This document shows positions 48,483 to 60,793 of a stretch of DNA of 64,000 nucleotides, piece by piece. This DNA is from Babylonia areolata (Eukaryota; Mollusca; Gastropoda; Neogastropoda; Buccinidae): NCBI RefSeq assembly GCF_041734735.1, contig NC_134878.1, forward strand, positions 40,732,329-40,796,328, read 5' to 3'. The first letter of the stretch is position 1. Each line of letters begins with the position of its first letter. A program made the translations under genes and the position numbers. The notes under the pieces are model-generated. The model was not told where the DNA came from, searched no databases, and saw only the letters and a program-made list of their open reading frames with translations.

Positions 48483-51400
48483 AGAGCAACTTGTACATTT
48501 TCCATTGTCAGTGCACACTGAGTTGGTAAAGTAGTACATTTTCCATTGTCAATGCACACTGAGTTGGTAAAGTAGAGTCTAACAACGCCCTTAAGTTGAT
48601 CAGGGCTTGGGTCTTCGTTTCGTGAAAGTTTCGTTTGTAAAAACTAAAATATACGTTGTTGAAAAGTCATTTGTACCGCCATATCACTCGGCTATGACCG
48701 CAGCCACTTGTTTACATAAATAACGGAGTTATCGGTGACCGGACAGTGTCAGGAAACGGTCAGAGCGCCCTGCCCATTACCATCGAAGTGCCCCACTGAT
48801 CTAAAAATAGAACAAATCTCAGAAAGTTTACATTTAGTAACAGAGTAAAAAATTATTGGAACAAATTAACAAACAATATCAAACGTGCACCTAGTATAAA
48901 TACTTTTAAGAACCTCATAGATAACACGAGTTATTGACAAAAGCGAAATATGACTGATGGATAAAATGACTGAGCTAGTCAATGATCTGACCAACAATGT
49001 AAAGGAGTAAATTTGAAGGGGCATAAAAAGCCCAAAATGGCTAAGTTGTATAAAACAACGCCCCAAATCCTGATCCTGATCCTGAAGTGTCCATGAAAAC
49101 AAGTCAGAAAGTTAGACTACTCACCACAGCAGGAGAAAAACCAAACACCCTTAGTGCGAGTGTTAATGGGTAGTGAAAAATCTTATGGGGAAGAGGTTTA
49201 GAAGAAAAAAAAAGGTTACAGACTTGTGCTGATCCAGTATGCGCTTTTATAAAAGTTCCCTGATTTCTCCCCTTTCCAGCTTTTGTTGTTGTAGAAAATG
49301 CTGTGTTAATGCATGCATTGAGTCAATATTATAATAATTGTCTTTCTTTTCCAGTCTCCCAAAGAAATGAGTGGCTTGTTTGTGAGGGAACCAAGAGTCT
49401 TGGGAGAGAACCAATTACAGGTGAAATTGAAAAGACTGAAACTGAATAATCTTGTTTCTGAAGTTTGATCAGTATAAAAATTTTAATTCATGACATTTTA
49501 GACAAAGCTAGCAGGATCTGATTTTTAGCAACGAGGAAGGTATGGTCAGAAACATTGTACATAGCCCTCCGCTTGGAAAAATCCATCATCATATCTTGCA
49601 CTTTGAATTTCAGGCTTACACAAAAGAAGGCTCAAAGACACAACAGACAAGGTACAACTACTCTAAGGGAGACTACAAAAAGCTTAGGGAACTCATGAGT
49701 GATGAGAACTTGTCTGAAAAGGTGAGGGATCTTGATGTTCAAGAGGCATGGGACTGCTTCAAAATGATACTAACGGAGACCATGGACAAATGCATCCTCA
49801 AAATCAGTACTGGGGGAAGGAACTGTGAAAACATGAAAAAGAGAAAGCCTCTGTGGTGGGATGAGAAGGCACTTGGAAAACTCAAGAAAAAGAGGGAATG
49901 CTTCAGGAGATATATGGAAACTAAGGAAGGTAAAGATTACCTAGCCTATGCGAAGGCAAGAAATCAGGCCAAAAGTGCATGCTGAAGGGCTGTCAGAAAC
50001 TTTGAAAAATCTGTTGCCAGGGACGCGAATAAAAATCCAAAAGCATTCTACGCTTATGCCAACAGTAAATTGAAGACAAAGCAAGGAGTCTCAGATCTCG
50101 TTGATGAGAGTGGAAGGACAGTTACCAGTAATAAGGATAAATCAGAAACCCTGAACAGATTCTTCTGTAGTGTTTTCATGAAGGAGAGATTGGAAGAGAT
50201 GCCTACTTGCAAGGATAGAGAGTGCCCAAAAAAGTAAGACAAGATTTGTTTTACCAAAGAAGAGGTGCTGAAGAAACTCAAACAGTTGGATACTGGAAAA
50301 TCCCCTGGCCCGGACGGCATTCATGCACATGTACTGAAGGAACTCGCAGAGGAGCTGGCAGAGCCTCTATCAATAATTTTCATGAAATCAGAAGAAGGGA
50401 AACTGCCAAGAGAGTGGAAAGAAGCTAATGTCACCCCTCTGTTCAAAAAAGAAGACAGGAACCAACCCAGTAACTACAGACCAGTGAGTCTAACCTGTAC
50501 AGTCTGCAAAATCATGGAATCCATCATCAGGGACAAAGTGATAGCTCACATGGAAGACAACAACTTTCTGGTACCTTGCCAGCACGGGTTCATCAGCCAA
50601 AGATCTTGTGTCACAAACCTACTGAGGGTGCTAGATGCATGGACCAAGTCACTAGACGAAGGGAAACCAATAGATGCAATCTATCTAGACTTTGCCAAGG
50701 CATTTGATCCTGTACCCCAGGAATGTCTCATCATCAAGCTCAAATCATATGGAGTCACCTCTCAGGTTGTGGCGTGGATCACAGACTTCTTGGTGGGCAG
50801 GAGACAAAGAGTGTGTGTCAATGGCAGTGTCTCAAGCTGGGAACCTGTGATGAACAGAGTCCCTCAAGGTAGTGTTCTGGGCCCAGTGCTGTTTGTCCTC
50901 TTCATAAATGACATGCCAGAAATGTCCAACTGCTTCTGTGAAATGTACGCAGACGACACGAAAGTGTATGACTCGGTGGAAATAGAAAGTAAGAGAGATA
51001 GGATCCAACAGGACCTTGACAACCTTGTCAGCTGGGCTGATCTCTGGCAACTGCGCTTCAACGCATCAAAGTGCAAGGTCCTACATCTAGGACACAATAA
51101 CCCCAAAGCTGAGTACAACATGAGACTACACAACAGCGATGAGAGAGTGGTGTTGGAAGCATCAAAAGGTGAGAAGGATCTGGGAGTAATGATGGACCAG
51201 GAACTCAAGTTCAGACAGCACATTGAGACAAGTCAACAAGGCCAACAGGATCTTAGGGCTGATCAGAAGGTCATACTAGTACCAAGACATGGACACAATG
51301 AGACAGCTCTTCGTTGCACTGATACGCCCTCACCTGAAATTTGCCAATGTTGTGTGGTCACCCCGCTACCAGAAAGACAAAGACCTCATCGAGGGTGTTC

Positions 51401-54400
51401 TCAGGAGAGCAACAAAAATGGTCCCCGGGCTGGCAAACAGTACATATGAGGAGCGCCTAGCCAGAATGAAAATACCCAGCATGCAGTACCGTAGGGACAG
51501 AGGAGACCATGACTGGGGTCTACAAGTTCACTCATGGACTGTATAAAGTGGAAAGCCCCCTGGTCCTAGAAAACAGTAACAGACAGACCCATGGGCAAAA
51601 TCTGAGGCTCAAGAAGAGGCCATGCAATGGACAAATGCGCCAGCACTACTTCTCCTTCCGGGTGGTGAACCGTGGAACGCCCTACCAGATTCTGTAGTCA
51701 GCGCCCCCTCTCTCAACACTTTCAAAGCTAGGGTGGACAATCACTGGGCAGATCACATGTACAAATAGCTGTAAATAGGGAAAAAGTGTTTGGATGTTTG
51801 TGATAATAAGATTTTGAGTACTAAGACCAGACTAAAAGCTGAGAAGCCTAAATATAGGTCTGCAATGATATTATTATATATTATTATTATTATTATTATC
51901 ATGTTTCTGTAAAATTATCATTATGATAGTATTTAACCAGAATAACTTAACCTGCCTTAGTATACTTGATTTTCCAAAGCAGCTTTTGTGTGTATTGTAT
52001 GGTGAACATATTATCACATCAGTTTTGATTTATTCCAGAACATCCTGCCTGGCACACCTGTGAAAAAAGAGGTATGTTGTGTTACTATTTTGAGTATTTT
52101 TTTTCCACAAAAGACAATATTACAAAATATAAAAATTTATATGAATGAAATCATTGCAAGAAAAGAAAAAAGTTTACATGATATTGATAATGATGTCTGG
52201 TCCATTACTAAACTCGTACATAAACACAATATGCGCATGTTTGAATCTCAATAGCAGTAAGCTCAGTTGCTGCCTGTGCTATGTTTAGTAAAGAAGGGCT
52301 CTCGAAGTTGTGCTTCATAATCATATATACAAAGTGAAATTGATAGAAATATGAAATGTTGAGAAAGAAATCAATGCTCCCATTTTTTTCCTTTTCTTTT
52401 GTGTGCGTGTGTGTTTGACATTGTGATGCATGACTAAACAGAAAAATGCAAACCCAATTTGCATCAGCCATTTTGGACACATGTAATATTCGATGAACAT
52501 TTGCGCATTAGCTTTTATCTAGTTCAGCAATCATGCATCTCAAGAAAATCACCACCTGCATTTTTCAACTGGTACCATCATCATTTGAGTTTTGATACAG
52601 AAGTGTGAAATCAGATGAGACAAAAATAATGTCCTCTGTGATTTGTACTTTATTGAATAATATTTAAAAAGGGAGTTTTATGTCTAACATATTGTCAAGT
52701 GACACAGAAAAATATTGACACAGTGATGACCGGAAAATCAGACATGACAGAAACCTGTTAGAAAAATGAGATTGTTCAGTTGCCTGACTCTGCAGTCTGG
52801 AAAAGGGATAATCATCCTAAACTGTAGTCTTCCAGTAACTGTCACCAGCTCAGTTACACCAAACACCTTTTACACATACGCAGGCATGTATAGACACACA
52901 AACATTAAGATTTGTTATCGTGAAGCAAAATGAGTTCATTGTACTTTCACTGTGTGTAGATGAAGTTAAAGAAGCTGGAACCAAGCCAAGAAGAAGAACC
53001 TCTGCTGAAAGAAAACCCACGCCGCTTCGTCATATTCCCCATCGAGCACCATGATATCTGGAAGATGTACAAAAAGGCAGAGGCATCTTTCTGGACAGTA
53101 GAGGAGGTGGACCTCTCCAAAGACTACAGCCACTGGCAGAAGCTGAAACCAGAGGAGAAGCACTTCATTTCTCATGTGTTGGCTTTCTTTGCTGCCAGTG
53201 ATGGCATTGTCAATGAAAACTTGGTGAGCTTAGAAGAAATAGTCATCTGCCAAATCTTGAGACAACCTTCTTTTAGTAATAAAATTCTGTGTAAGGTTAG
53301 AAAGGGGGTGGTGGTGCCTCTTGAAAGTTTAACAGATGCTTGACCTGTACATGTAGAGTGTACTTGTCAGTTGTCATGCCTTGAGTGCATACCTGATGTA
53401 ATCTGTCTCACTTAATGCTAATTGTTGTTTTTAGTAGATTGCTTGGGTTATGTTTGTGCAATGTTTGCACATTTGTTTTAGAACAGACATGACATCCAGT
53501 GATACATTTTTGACCGCTAATGTATTGGATAAAATGGTAAGGTATTGGGTACAGCTTTGTAGCTTATGTGCTTCAACAGAAGAGTTCATTTGCGCTGAAT
53601 TTTTCATTGCAGGGATAGTAATTTGGTTATATGAAAGATTTTCTCACTGTCAACATTTCTACAACCCTGGTTTGGTCTTCATGAAGAACTTATCTAAGTA
53701 TATACTATATATATCAACTTAATGATAACAGTAAGTTTATTTATATGATTTTGCTCTAAGCACTTTACAATTACTTTACAATTTTGCAAATAGAGTAGTT
53801 CCAATTGTAAAAAAGAAAAAAGGGTATATATCAACGGGCACAATAGCTGAATTATTAACGCATTGGACTTTCAATCTGATAGTCCTGGGTTCGAATCTCG
53901 GTGATGACGCCAGGTGGATAAAGGGTAGAGATTTTTTCGATCTTCCAAGTCAACATATGTGCAGACCTGCTAGTGCCTGAACCCCCTTCATGTGTATATG
54001 CTTGCAGAAGATCAAATACTCACGTTAAAGATCCTGTAATCCATGTCAGCATTTGGTGGGTTATAGAAACAAGAACATACCCAGCTTACCCTGAAAATGG
54101 AGTATGGCTGCCTACATGGCGGGGTAAATAAACAAAACGGTCATACACGTAAAATGTTATATGTTTGTCAGAGCGTGTATGTGTGCGTACCTGAAATCTG
54201 ATTGCATGATACAGGAAACGAATGATGAGCACCCAGTGGCAGCTGTCAGTCAGCTCTACCCAGGTAGGCAGAATGTTGTTCAAATGACCCCAATGTATGT
54301 AAAGCACTTAGAGTTGGTCTCCAACCGAGGACTGCTAATGTATTGGATATATAACTATATCAGTTTCCATATCAATCCATCAAAATATGCAGGTTGGTCC

Positions 54401-57400
54401 AACTAAAGAAGCAAACATGATGAAGTATGACAAAACATTGCTTCGAAAATACATACTAAACTTGATGTCCATAGTAAACACCCCAAAACCAGTTCAAACA
54501 TCCAAAACCAATCACATACATCACAACACCCAAACAATGCAAAACCAAAGTTTCTACAGCACCCAAAAATCAGTCCCACTCTTCCTCTCTCCCCTCCACA
54601 CAACACCTCAACAACACACATTGGAAACAGACTTGGTCATAAAAGAGTGAATTTGGAGAAAGTGACTGTTGATGAACATAGCTGTCTTGTCAAAATGTAA
54701 ACAGTGAGGAGATCAGATAGTTCGGTGAAGAACCAGTGAAAGGAATTTGTGACGTTTATTTTCAATCCTGGACTGTATTGTTAACTACTGTTGTTTCAGA
54801 AGTAACCAAATATGGTTGCTCTCAGGGCGTTTCAGTACAAGATGAGTTTTGGACTTTCTGCAGTTAATTAACAACATACTGTGGAAAACCAGCGAGCAGA
54901 GAATTACAATAATCCAGTTTTGAGAAGACAAATACACAAATGAGTGTTGGTTGCATCAACAGACAAATGGAAGCAATGTGTCGGAGTTCTATTTATGCTG
55001 ACTTAGATAATTTTTAAGCATGCTTGTCCATGGACCAACATACCACTGGAGAGACACCAAGATTTTTTGCATGATCTGTGAAGAGGATGTTGGTCTCATC
55101 TACACAGATAGAAATGGGTGCTGTGTCTTGGAAAGATGATCTTTTAGACTTAATAAGCAGTGCTTCAGTTTTCTTGTCGTTCAGCTTTAGTTTGTGCTCA
55201 TCCAGATTTCAACTCATGAAATGCATGTCTGATATGGCTGCTTTGTTTGTTCTGGGGGAGCCAATTTCTGCATCTCTGTGTCATCTGCAAACGCATGGTG
55301 ACTGATGGAATGTTCTTTGAAAATGTGGTCAAGTGACTGTGTAGAGAACAAACAAAACAGGCCCAAACACTGAACCTTGTGGAATGCCATACTTTAGACA
55401 GGAATAGTTCTGACCTTGAGCCTTTCACAACAGTTTGAGTCCTATAAGATACGATCTGAACCATGATAGAGCCATGCCTCAATGCCAAAGACATGCTCGA
55501 GCCTATGAAGCAGGATATGGTTGATCATGTCAGACGCGGCCAAAAGATTGAGCCAACATAAATTGAATAAACACATTTCCAGAATCTAGTTCAAGATCGT
55601 TTGTAATTTTCAAAAGAACTGTTTCCATACTGTGAAATGGGCGATAAACACACTCAACAGAGCTGAAGAGATCAAGGAACTTTAGATAGATGGAATACTG
55701 ATGAAGTATCTTAGCAATTATCTTTGAGGTGTAGGATAAGTTAGACACTGAACAATAGTTTTTAGATCATTATGGTCAAGGGAAGGTTTCTTGAGCAGGG
55801 TTTTAACAAATGCTGATTTACAGGAGGGAAAAATTCCAAAGGACAGGGAGTTGTTGATTACTTGAGTCAAAGCAGGTAACATTTCGTCAAGCCATTCAAA
55901 CAGAAGGGTGGTAGGCAGAGCATTAAAATCATAGATTTTTTGTGCACATCTCAAAATCACCTTTTTGACACATTCATCACTCACAGGTTCAAAACAACTT
56001 AAGGAATGACCACATGCCTCTCCAGTCTCGCAACTATCGCTAACTTTCTGCACTTGCTATTGAAATAGCTAAAGTTTGAGGAAGTTGTGCCAGTGGCACA
56101 GTATAGTGGGCATGACAGATTTTGTTTAGAGCAGCAAGCTGGTTGGTGATGAAAAACAGCTGTTTACATGACTTACTTTGCTCAGTTTCAAAACTGAAAA
56201 AAAAAGTCAGTCTGGTGGCTAGTATAATGTTCACAATTTTTTATGCTGCATTATACAGCTGCTTGTGGATGTACAAATCAGTAGAATGTTAGCATCTTTC
56301 AGCTTGACACCATGCACATTTAGCTGCCTTCACCTCCTCACAGAGCCAAACCAAGGGGGTGGATGGCAGGATGACACTACCCACTTTGTAGCAGGCGCAG
56401 GTATGTCTAACAGACTGGAGGGTACTATCAAGATCTTCAGTGGAAGGCTCTGGCACCTGAGCCAGGGCATCACGAAGGTTGTTTCTGAGCTACGGGCCAC
56501 CCACTTAACACCAGGCTAGCTCAGCAGACTCCACCACTGAACTACACACATTAGTCAGAACCCAGTCCAAGCCAAGGAAGAAGAGAAGGTCCTCTTTGAA
56601 AGCCTCCCTACCTAAACCCTTCACGTTTTGTTTATCTACATACACCCGAGGGGCGGGTAGAAGACTAGCATCAAGCTGGGCTAAAACATAGAAATGATCG
56701 AACACAATGTGGTGGAGTGATGGCCTAGAGGTAACGCGTCCGCCTAGGAAGCGAGAGAATCTGAGTGCACTGGTTCGAATCATGGCTCAGCCGCCGATAT
56801 TTTCTCCCCCTCCACTAGACCTTGAGTGGTGGTCTGGACGCTAGTCATTCAGATGAGACGATAAACCGAGGTCCCGTGTGCTAGCATGCACTTAGCGCAC
56901 GTGAAAGAACCCACAGCAACAAAAGGGTTGTTCCTGTCAAAATTCTGTAGAAAAATCCACTTCGATAGGAAAAACAATTAAAACTGCATGCAGGAAAAAA
57001 TACAAAAAAAATGGGTGGTGCTGTAGTGTAGTGAAACGCTGTCCCTGGGGAGAGCAGCCTGAATTTCACACAGAGAAATTTGTTGTGATAAAAAGAAATA
57101 CAAACAAACACAATGGCCTGAGACACTTCTGCAGACTTAAGCTTGAAAATCAGTTGAATAAATGTTCATTTTTATATTGTAACTGTTAGCCTTGACTTTT
57201 GAAACTAAATAATTTATATGCTTCTGAAATTCTACAGCCCACAACTATGCTTTCGTTGTTGTTTTTTCAGAATGATATATTTTCACTTACTAGTACAGTA
57301 GTAGTTACTATTAAACATTTTTTTAAATCTTATTTCATCCTGTTGTTACAGGTTGAACGCTTCAGTAAAGAAGTGCAGGTGACAGAGGCGAGGTGTTTCT

Positions 57401-59324
57401 ACGGATTCCAGATCGCCATGGAGAACATCCACAGTGAAATGTACAGCCTTCTCATTGACACCTATATCAAAGACACTGCGCAAAGGTTTGTTGTAATTTG
57501 CTTTAACTACTGGAGTACAAATATATCAAAAGGCAAATGATTAGTTACTATGGTGTTGTTGCATAGGTATGTGGGGGTGGGGGGTTTGTTTAACCAAACT
57601 GCCGAATGCAGAATAACCAAAACACCTTTATTTAGTTGTAAGAAAAAGATATATGCATACATACATATATATTTTTATATCAACTATCTGACAGCAATAA
57701 ACTGAATACACAAAATGACAAATAATACAGACCTGTACATTGATGCTTAGATTTTATATTTTACTCTTGAGCTATGTAAATGTTCAATACAATGATCATC
57801 ATCTTTCTTTGGTCCACTGGCCAGACCGTACCTCTACCATAGTCGGGTCTGCTGAAGATGGAGCTATAGTTCCTAAATATCTCCATACTGAGCTGACATT
57901 AAACAGGTTTCTTTCAGGACATAACTTTTTATAAATGGAAATTTGATCAGTGCATCCATGAACCACTTTCTCTAAAAACTGCCATTTTTTTCTTCAAAAT
58001 GTTATAGAACCTCCAAATGTGAATTCACACTGTAACTCCAGAAGTACTTTTCAGTATGGTAACAAGATTTGGAGTACTTTACAAATCCAGTTTTCTTTGT
58101 CTCATCATGTCCAGACAGCATGGGCCCTGGCTGAGTTCTCTGTCAATAAAACTTTCAGAAGTTTCACCCATAGACATTTTACATACAGCCTATTTTTGTA
58201 TTGCAAAGGATTAAGTTACATCCATAAAGAAGCTTTAGTTTTGCTGCAGCACTGTTTGACTATTCAGCCTAACTTGACATTCTCAACCAATAAGGTCCAT
58301 ACTTTTGCAGTTACTGTTGACAATCCCTGCAGACCAGATTTTGGTTTCTGTAATTTAGCATATATGTGTGCAGAGAATTTCTTTTCAATGCCATAGAGAC
58401 AATGCCATGTGTGAAGGAGAAGGCTGAATGGGCAATCCACTGGATCAATGACCACAGCGCATGCTATGGTGAACGAGTTGTGGCGTTTGCAGCAGTGGAA
58501 GGCATCTTTTTCTCTGGGTCTTTTGCTGCCATTTTCTGGCTGAAGAAACGAGGGGTAATGCCAGGTCTGACCTTCAGCAATGAGCTCATCAGTAGAGATG
58601 AGGTGAGTCGGGCCTCAAGTCAACAATAAAGGGAGGAGAATGTACATCTGATGGTCTTAAGAATGGATGCAAGACAGTGTGAATATGGAGAAGGGAGAGA
58701 GGATGAAAATTTCTCACTTAATAAGTCTAGATGATTGATATGAAGATGTTAATTTACAGTAAAAATTGAAAATTGTGTGCAGAATTTGCTTTACTGCTGT
58801 TTGTCTTTCCACTTTTTATTGATTTTATTATTTTGACTTTACCATCATCTGATTATCATCAGAAATTTCTTCTAAGATTCCTTCTGAAAAATTGGAAGTG
58901 GAGCAAAGCGAATTGTTTCAGACATGATTGGTCATCACAGAAAAGGGGATATACAGCCACTGAAAATGATTTTAACTTGGGGAAGGGAGTGTGAACTGAG
59001 AAGGGTTTTTTTTTGTTGGTTAATTTTTTTTTTTCAAATAGGCATACTTCCATTGCTGCTGGTCATGTTTGTTTAGTCAGAACATACTGGTTTCCTCTTT
59101 AACAGGGCTTACACTGTGACTTTGCCTGCCTCATGTTCCTACATCTTGCCCACAAACCATCTCAAGAGAGAATCTACACAATCATCAAAGATGCTGTAAA
59201 GATTGAACAGAAATTTCTTACAGAAGCTCTCCCCTGCAACCTCATTGGCATGAACTGTGAACTGATGAAGAGGTACATTGAGTTTGTTGCTGATCGCTTG
59301 TTGCTGGAACTGCACTGTGAGAAG
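48164..59324 (+). CDS. RRM2: Ribonucleotide reductase small subunit R2 (RRM2), 3'-incomplete
   Basis: Joined exons 48164-48229, 49355-49420, 52039-52071, 52960-53223, 57352-57485, 58374-58602 and 59106-59324 give about 337 residues. Class I R2 houses a diiron site and a tyrosyl radical; with the R1 subunit it reduces ribonucleotides to deoxyribonucleotides in the cytosol. Iron ligands by alignment to mouse R2 are D136, E167, H170, E230, E264 and H267; the radical tyrosine is Y174 in [34 protein letters not shown] and [16 protein letters not shown] are hallmark segments. All junctions keep frame with GT-AG introns. Mammalian proteins are about 389 residues, so some 50 C-terminal residues, including the R1-binding tail, lie on an exon past the window. 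Confidence 0.96.
48442..48479 (+). repeat. (CT)n microsatellite in RRM2 intron 1
   Basis: An uninterrupted CT run of about 18 units. Confidence 0.95.
48493..48574 (+). repeat. 41-bp tandem duplication in RRM2 intron 1
   Basis: Two adjacent 41-base units starting 'gtacattttccattgtca' and ending 'gttggtaaagta'. They differ at one position (g/a), which suggests a recent duplication. Confidence 0.9.
48800..49085 (+). mobile_element. CR1-like LINE 3' tail
   Basis: A short frame [17 protein letters not shown] then [12 protein letters not shown] and a stop matches the last residues of CR1-like RT proteins. About 130 bases of 3' untranslated sequence follow, ending in a short CCTGAT tandem tail typical of this group. 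It is severely 5' truncated. Confidence 0.7.
49355..49420 (+). CDS. RRM2: RRM2 exon 2
   Basis: 22 codons ([20 protein letters not shown] then LQ) after acceptor tcttttccag, donor CAG|gtgaaa, phase 0. The segment is poorly conserved, as expected for the R2 N-terminus. Confidence 0.8.
49516..51900 (+). mobile_element. CR1-like LINE in RRM2 intron 2
   Basis: Starts at the end of the endonuclease ([20 protein letters not shown]), then linker, RT ([70 protein letters not shown], catalytic [11 protein letters not shown] at about 50935-50970) and the C-terminal region to about 51765. It ends in a 3' UTR and (ATT)n at 51870-51900. In-frame stops near 49983 and 50237 and a frame change near 51235 inactivate it. 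It lies in the same direction as RRM2 transcription. Confidence 0.88.
52039..52071 (+). CDS. RRM2: RRM2 exon 3 (11 codons)
   Basis: [11 protein letters not shown], acceptor tattccag, donor GAG|gtatgt, phase 0. The small exon is supported by strong splice sites and frame continuity. Confidence 0.75.
52072..52959 (+). other. RRM2 intron 3, no other feature
   Basis: AT-rich intron sequence without a recognisable repeat or exon. It ends in the acceptor tgtgtgtag. Confidence 0.6.
52960..53223 (+). CDS. RRM2: RRM2 exon 4
   Basis: 88 codons with [35 protein letters not shown] and [17 protein letters not shown]. It supplies the first iron ligand D136 and joins directly to VERFSKEVQ in the next exon. 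Confidence 0.95.
53224..53835 (+). other. RRM2 intron 4, left part, no other feature
   Basis: AT-rich; nothing recognised before the SINE at 53836. Confidence 0.5.
53836..54322 (+). mobile_element. tRNA-derived SINE, full-length, in RRM2 intron 4
   Basis: Head 'gggcacaatagctgaattattaacg' (A-box-like), B box 'gggttcgaatctc', the shared body 'ggtggataaagggtagagatttttt', and a 3' end 'gtaaagcacttagagttggtctcc' that is not reached by the other two family members here. This is the longest copy of the family in the window (about 490 bases). Confidence 0.85.
54830..57130 (-). mobile_element. L2-like LINE, antisense in RRM2 intron 4
   Basis: Minus-strand order: end of the endonuclease ([16 protein letters not shown], about 56690), linker ([18 protein letters not shown]), RT fingers ([20 protein letters not shown]), [35 protein letters not shown], a decayed palm ([14 protein letters not shown]), [20 protein letters not shown] and a decayed C-terminal part to about 54830. 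Many stops and shifts mark it as old. The SINE at 56710-57106 interrupts it. Confidence 0.75.
56710..57106 (+). mobile_element. tRNA-derived SINE (second family) with target duplication
   Basis: Head 'gtgatggcctagaggtaacgcg' (A box) and 'ctggttcgaatcat' (B box). A body 'gcacttagcgcacgtgaaag' and 'ccctggggagagcagcctga' and an A-rich (AAATAC-like) tail follow. A perfect 9-bp target duplication AACACAATG (56701-56709 and 57107-57115) defines the insertion. Its body differs from that of the 47053-47375 family. Confidence 0.9.
57352..57485 (+). CDS. RRM2: RRM2 exon 5 (radical tyrosine)
   Basis: [19 protein letters not shown] through YIKDTAQ, carrying ligands E167 and H170 and radical Tyr174. Donor AAAG|gtttgt; the final Arg codon is split with exon 6. 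Confidence 0.95.
57486..58373 (+). other. RRM2 intron 5, no other feature
   Basis: AT-rich intron without recognisable repeats apart from a short ATAC/ATAT-rich tract near 57650-57675. Confidence 0.6.
58374..58602 (+). CDS. RRM2: RRM2 exon 6
   Basis: After acceptor tatgtgtgcag: [38 protein letters not shown] (ligand E230) and [13 protein letters not shown] (ligand E264). Donor GAG|gtgagt. Confidence 0.95.
58603..59105 (+). other. RRM2 intron 6, no other feature
   Basis: AT-rich 503-base intron with T-runs; gtgagt donor and ttaacag acceptor. Confidence 0.7.
59106..59324 (+). CDS. RRM2: RRM2 exon 7
   Basis: After acceptor ctttaacag: [14 protein letters not shown] (ligand H267), [20 protein letters not shown] and [15 protein letters not shown]. 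Donor AAG|gtgagt leads to an intron that fills the rest of the window. Confidence 0.95.
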
Positions 59325-59727
59325 GTGAGTTCAGCATGATCATCCTACGTGCCACTTTCATTTTTCCATACAAGAATATATGAAGAAAGGATTGACACCC
59401 AACAGGTTCATACATTCATACTGTTACAGAACACATTAAGATTAACGTTGTAACAAAGGAAAGCAAGAGGCAAAGCCTTTGAGACTCACTTGTGCTTCAC
59501 GCTTTTTCCAGTAAAGAAATCATGAGGATTCAAGAATCAAGCTTGGGAGAGAAAAAAAGGCATGCAAGCGGGATTGAACCATGCATGTTCAGTTCCGAAG
59601 CAAACAGACTAATCCCCCCAGCTGCGGTGCATCTGACGTCATTTGACTAAATTTAATATTTAAAGTTATGTTGTTTTCTTCTTCGTGCGATAAATAGACG
59701 TGATTGTATTGGACATAATGAAGCCAT

Positions 59728-60793
59728 TTAACCCCTAGGCTGCCTGCATGACGAGATAACTCGTCATGGCAAGCATGTATGCTTCGCTGCCACAATGACG
59801 AGATAACTCGTCATCGATATATTCTGACTTTTCCTTGGGTTGCATTCACTTCGTTGACAAGAATAGTGGTAGCTTTAGCCTGGGGAATCTCTCTAGATTC
59901 TATTCATAGCTAGAAACCCCATCTACGTCATGAAGCAGTCCTTTATTTGAACGTTTTGGTTGGGTCACTGTCCTAGTGTTTGCCTGGCTTCTCTCCTCGC
60001 TCGCTCAACAAAATGTCGGACTGACGCCGTGCTCAAGACATGCGATCGTGACGAACTAAATCGACCAAGATTTCTTTCTTTAGCTGATGCTCAGAAAGAA
60101 TTGAAGCGTAAATTTGAAGGAGAAGATAGTGATGAAAATTTATAGGACTATCTGATAGAAAATAAAGGGAGCAATCAAGAGAGTGGCCAAGATGCGACTG
60201 TCAGTGAGTGATGTCAGCTGTACAGATGTTAGCAGACGACAGATGACCGAATTAGCAGCAGAGCGATATTCTTGGCACGCAACCAACGCGGTCTGATGAG
60301 AACTGAATCAAGTGACCGTGTGAGAGGGGTGAAGAGGAGGGAGGTGGAGACTGAGGGGGGCGTGGCCTTACATCCATCTTATCACTTTGAGAAGTCACAA
60401 TGTATTGTGTATCTATCTCTTTAAAAAATATATATATTGTGGTTGTTCTAGTATGATTTTGTGTTTGCAGATATTCATTTGTCCAGAAAATATGATGTTT
60501 TTGTGCAAATTACCTGACTAATGTTTGTAATGAACAAGTTGAAAATGTGACATAAAACAAAACACTGATTTCAAAACAACAGCATGTCACTAAAAATATA
60601 TAAAATGGGAAAACAGCAAGTGTTTTGTATTCTTTGTTCATTTACCTTTCAGAAAATATATACTTTTATGGGTCTTTCTCCAATAACAAAGAGCACAGAA
60701 TTTTTTGAAAATTTATACCCGTTTTTTGTGGGGAAAAAACCCTGGCAAATAGATTTCAATTAAATTTTATTTTCCTGGCAGCGAAAGGGTTAA
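59728..60793 (+). mobile_element. piggyBac-like non-autonomous element, copy 2
   Basis: TTAA at 59728-59731 and 60790-60793. It is the inverted counterpart of 22572-23607. A subterminal hairpin 'atgacgagataactcgtcat' at about 59793-59812, with a near copy at 59749-59768, lies next to 'gcttcgctgcca'. A plus-strand frame ending at 60145 has LNRPRFLSLADAQKELKR then an acidic EGEDSDEN, a likely transposase N-terminal remnant. The element sits inside R1 copy D, so it inserted after R1. Confidence 0.72.

Noticed and set aside
53224-53343. Extension of the RRM2 exon 4 frame past 53223
   Set aside because: The open frame runs on for 40 codons, but homology stops at NENL, a GTGAGC donor sits there, and exon 5 resumes with VERFSKEVQ exactly as in other R2 proteins.
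58391-58602. Alternative exon 6 start at the 'tgccatag' acceptor
   Set aside because: Starting at 58374 preserves the conserved [12 protein letters not shown] segment; the later AG would remove it.
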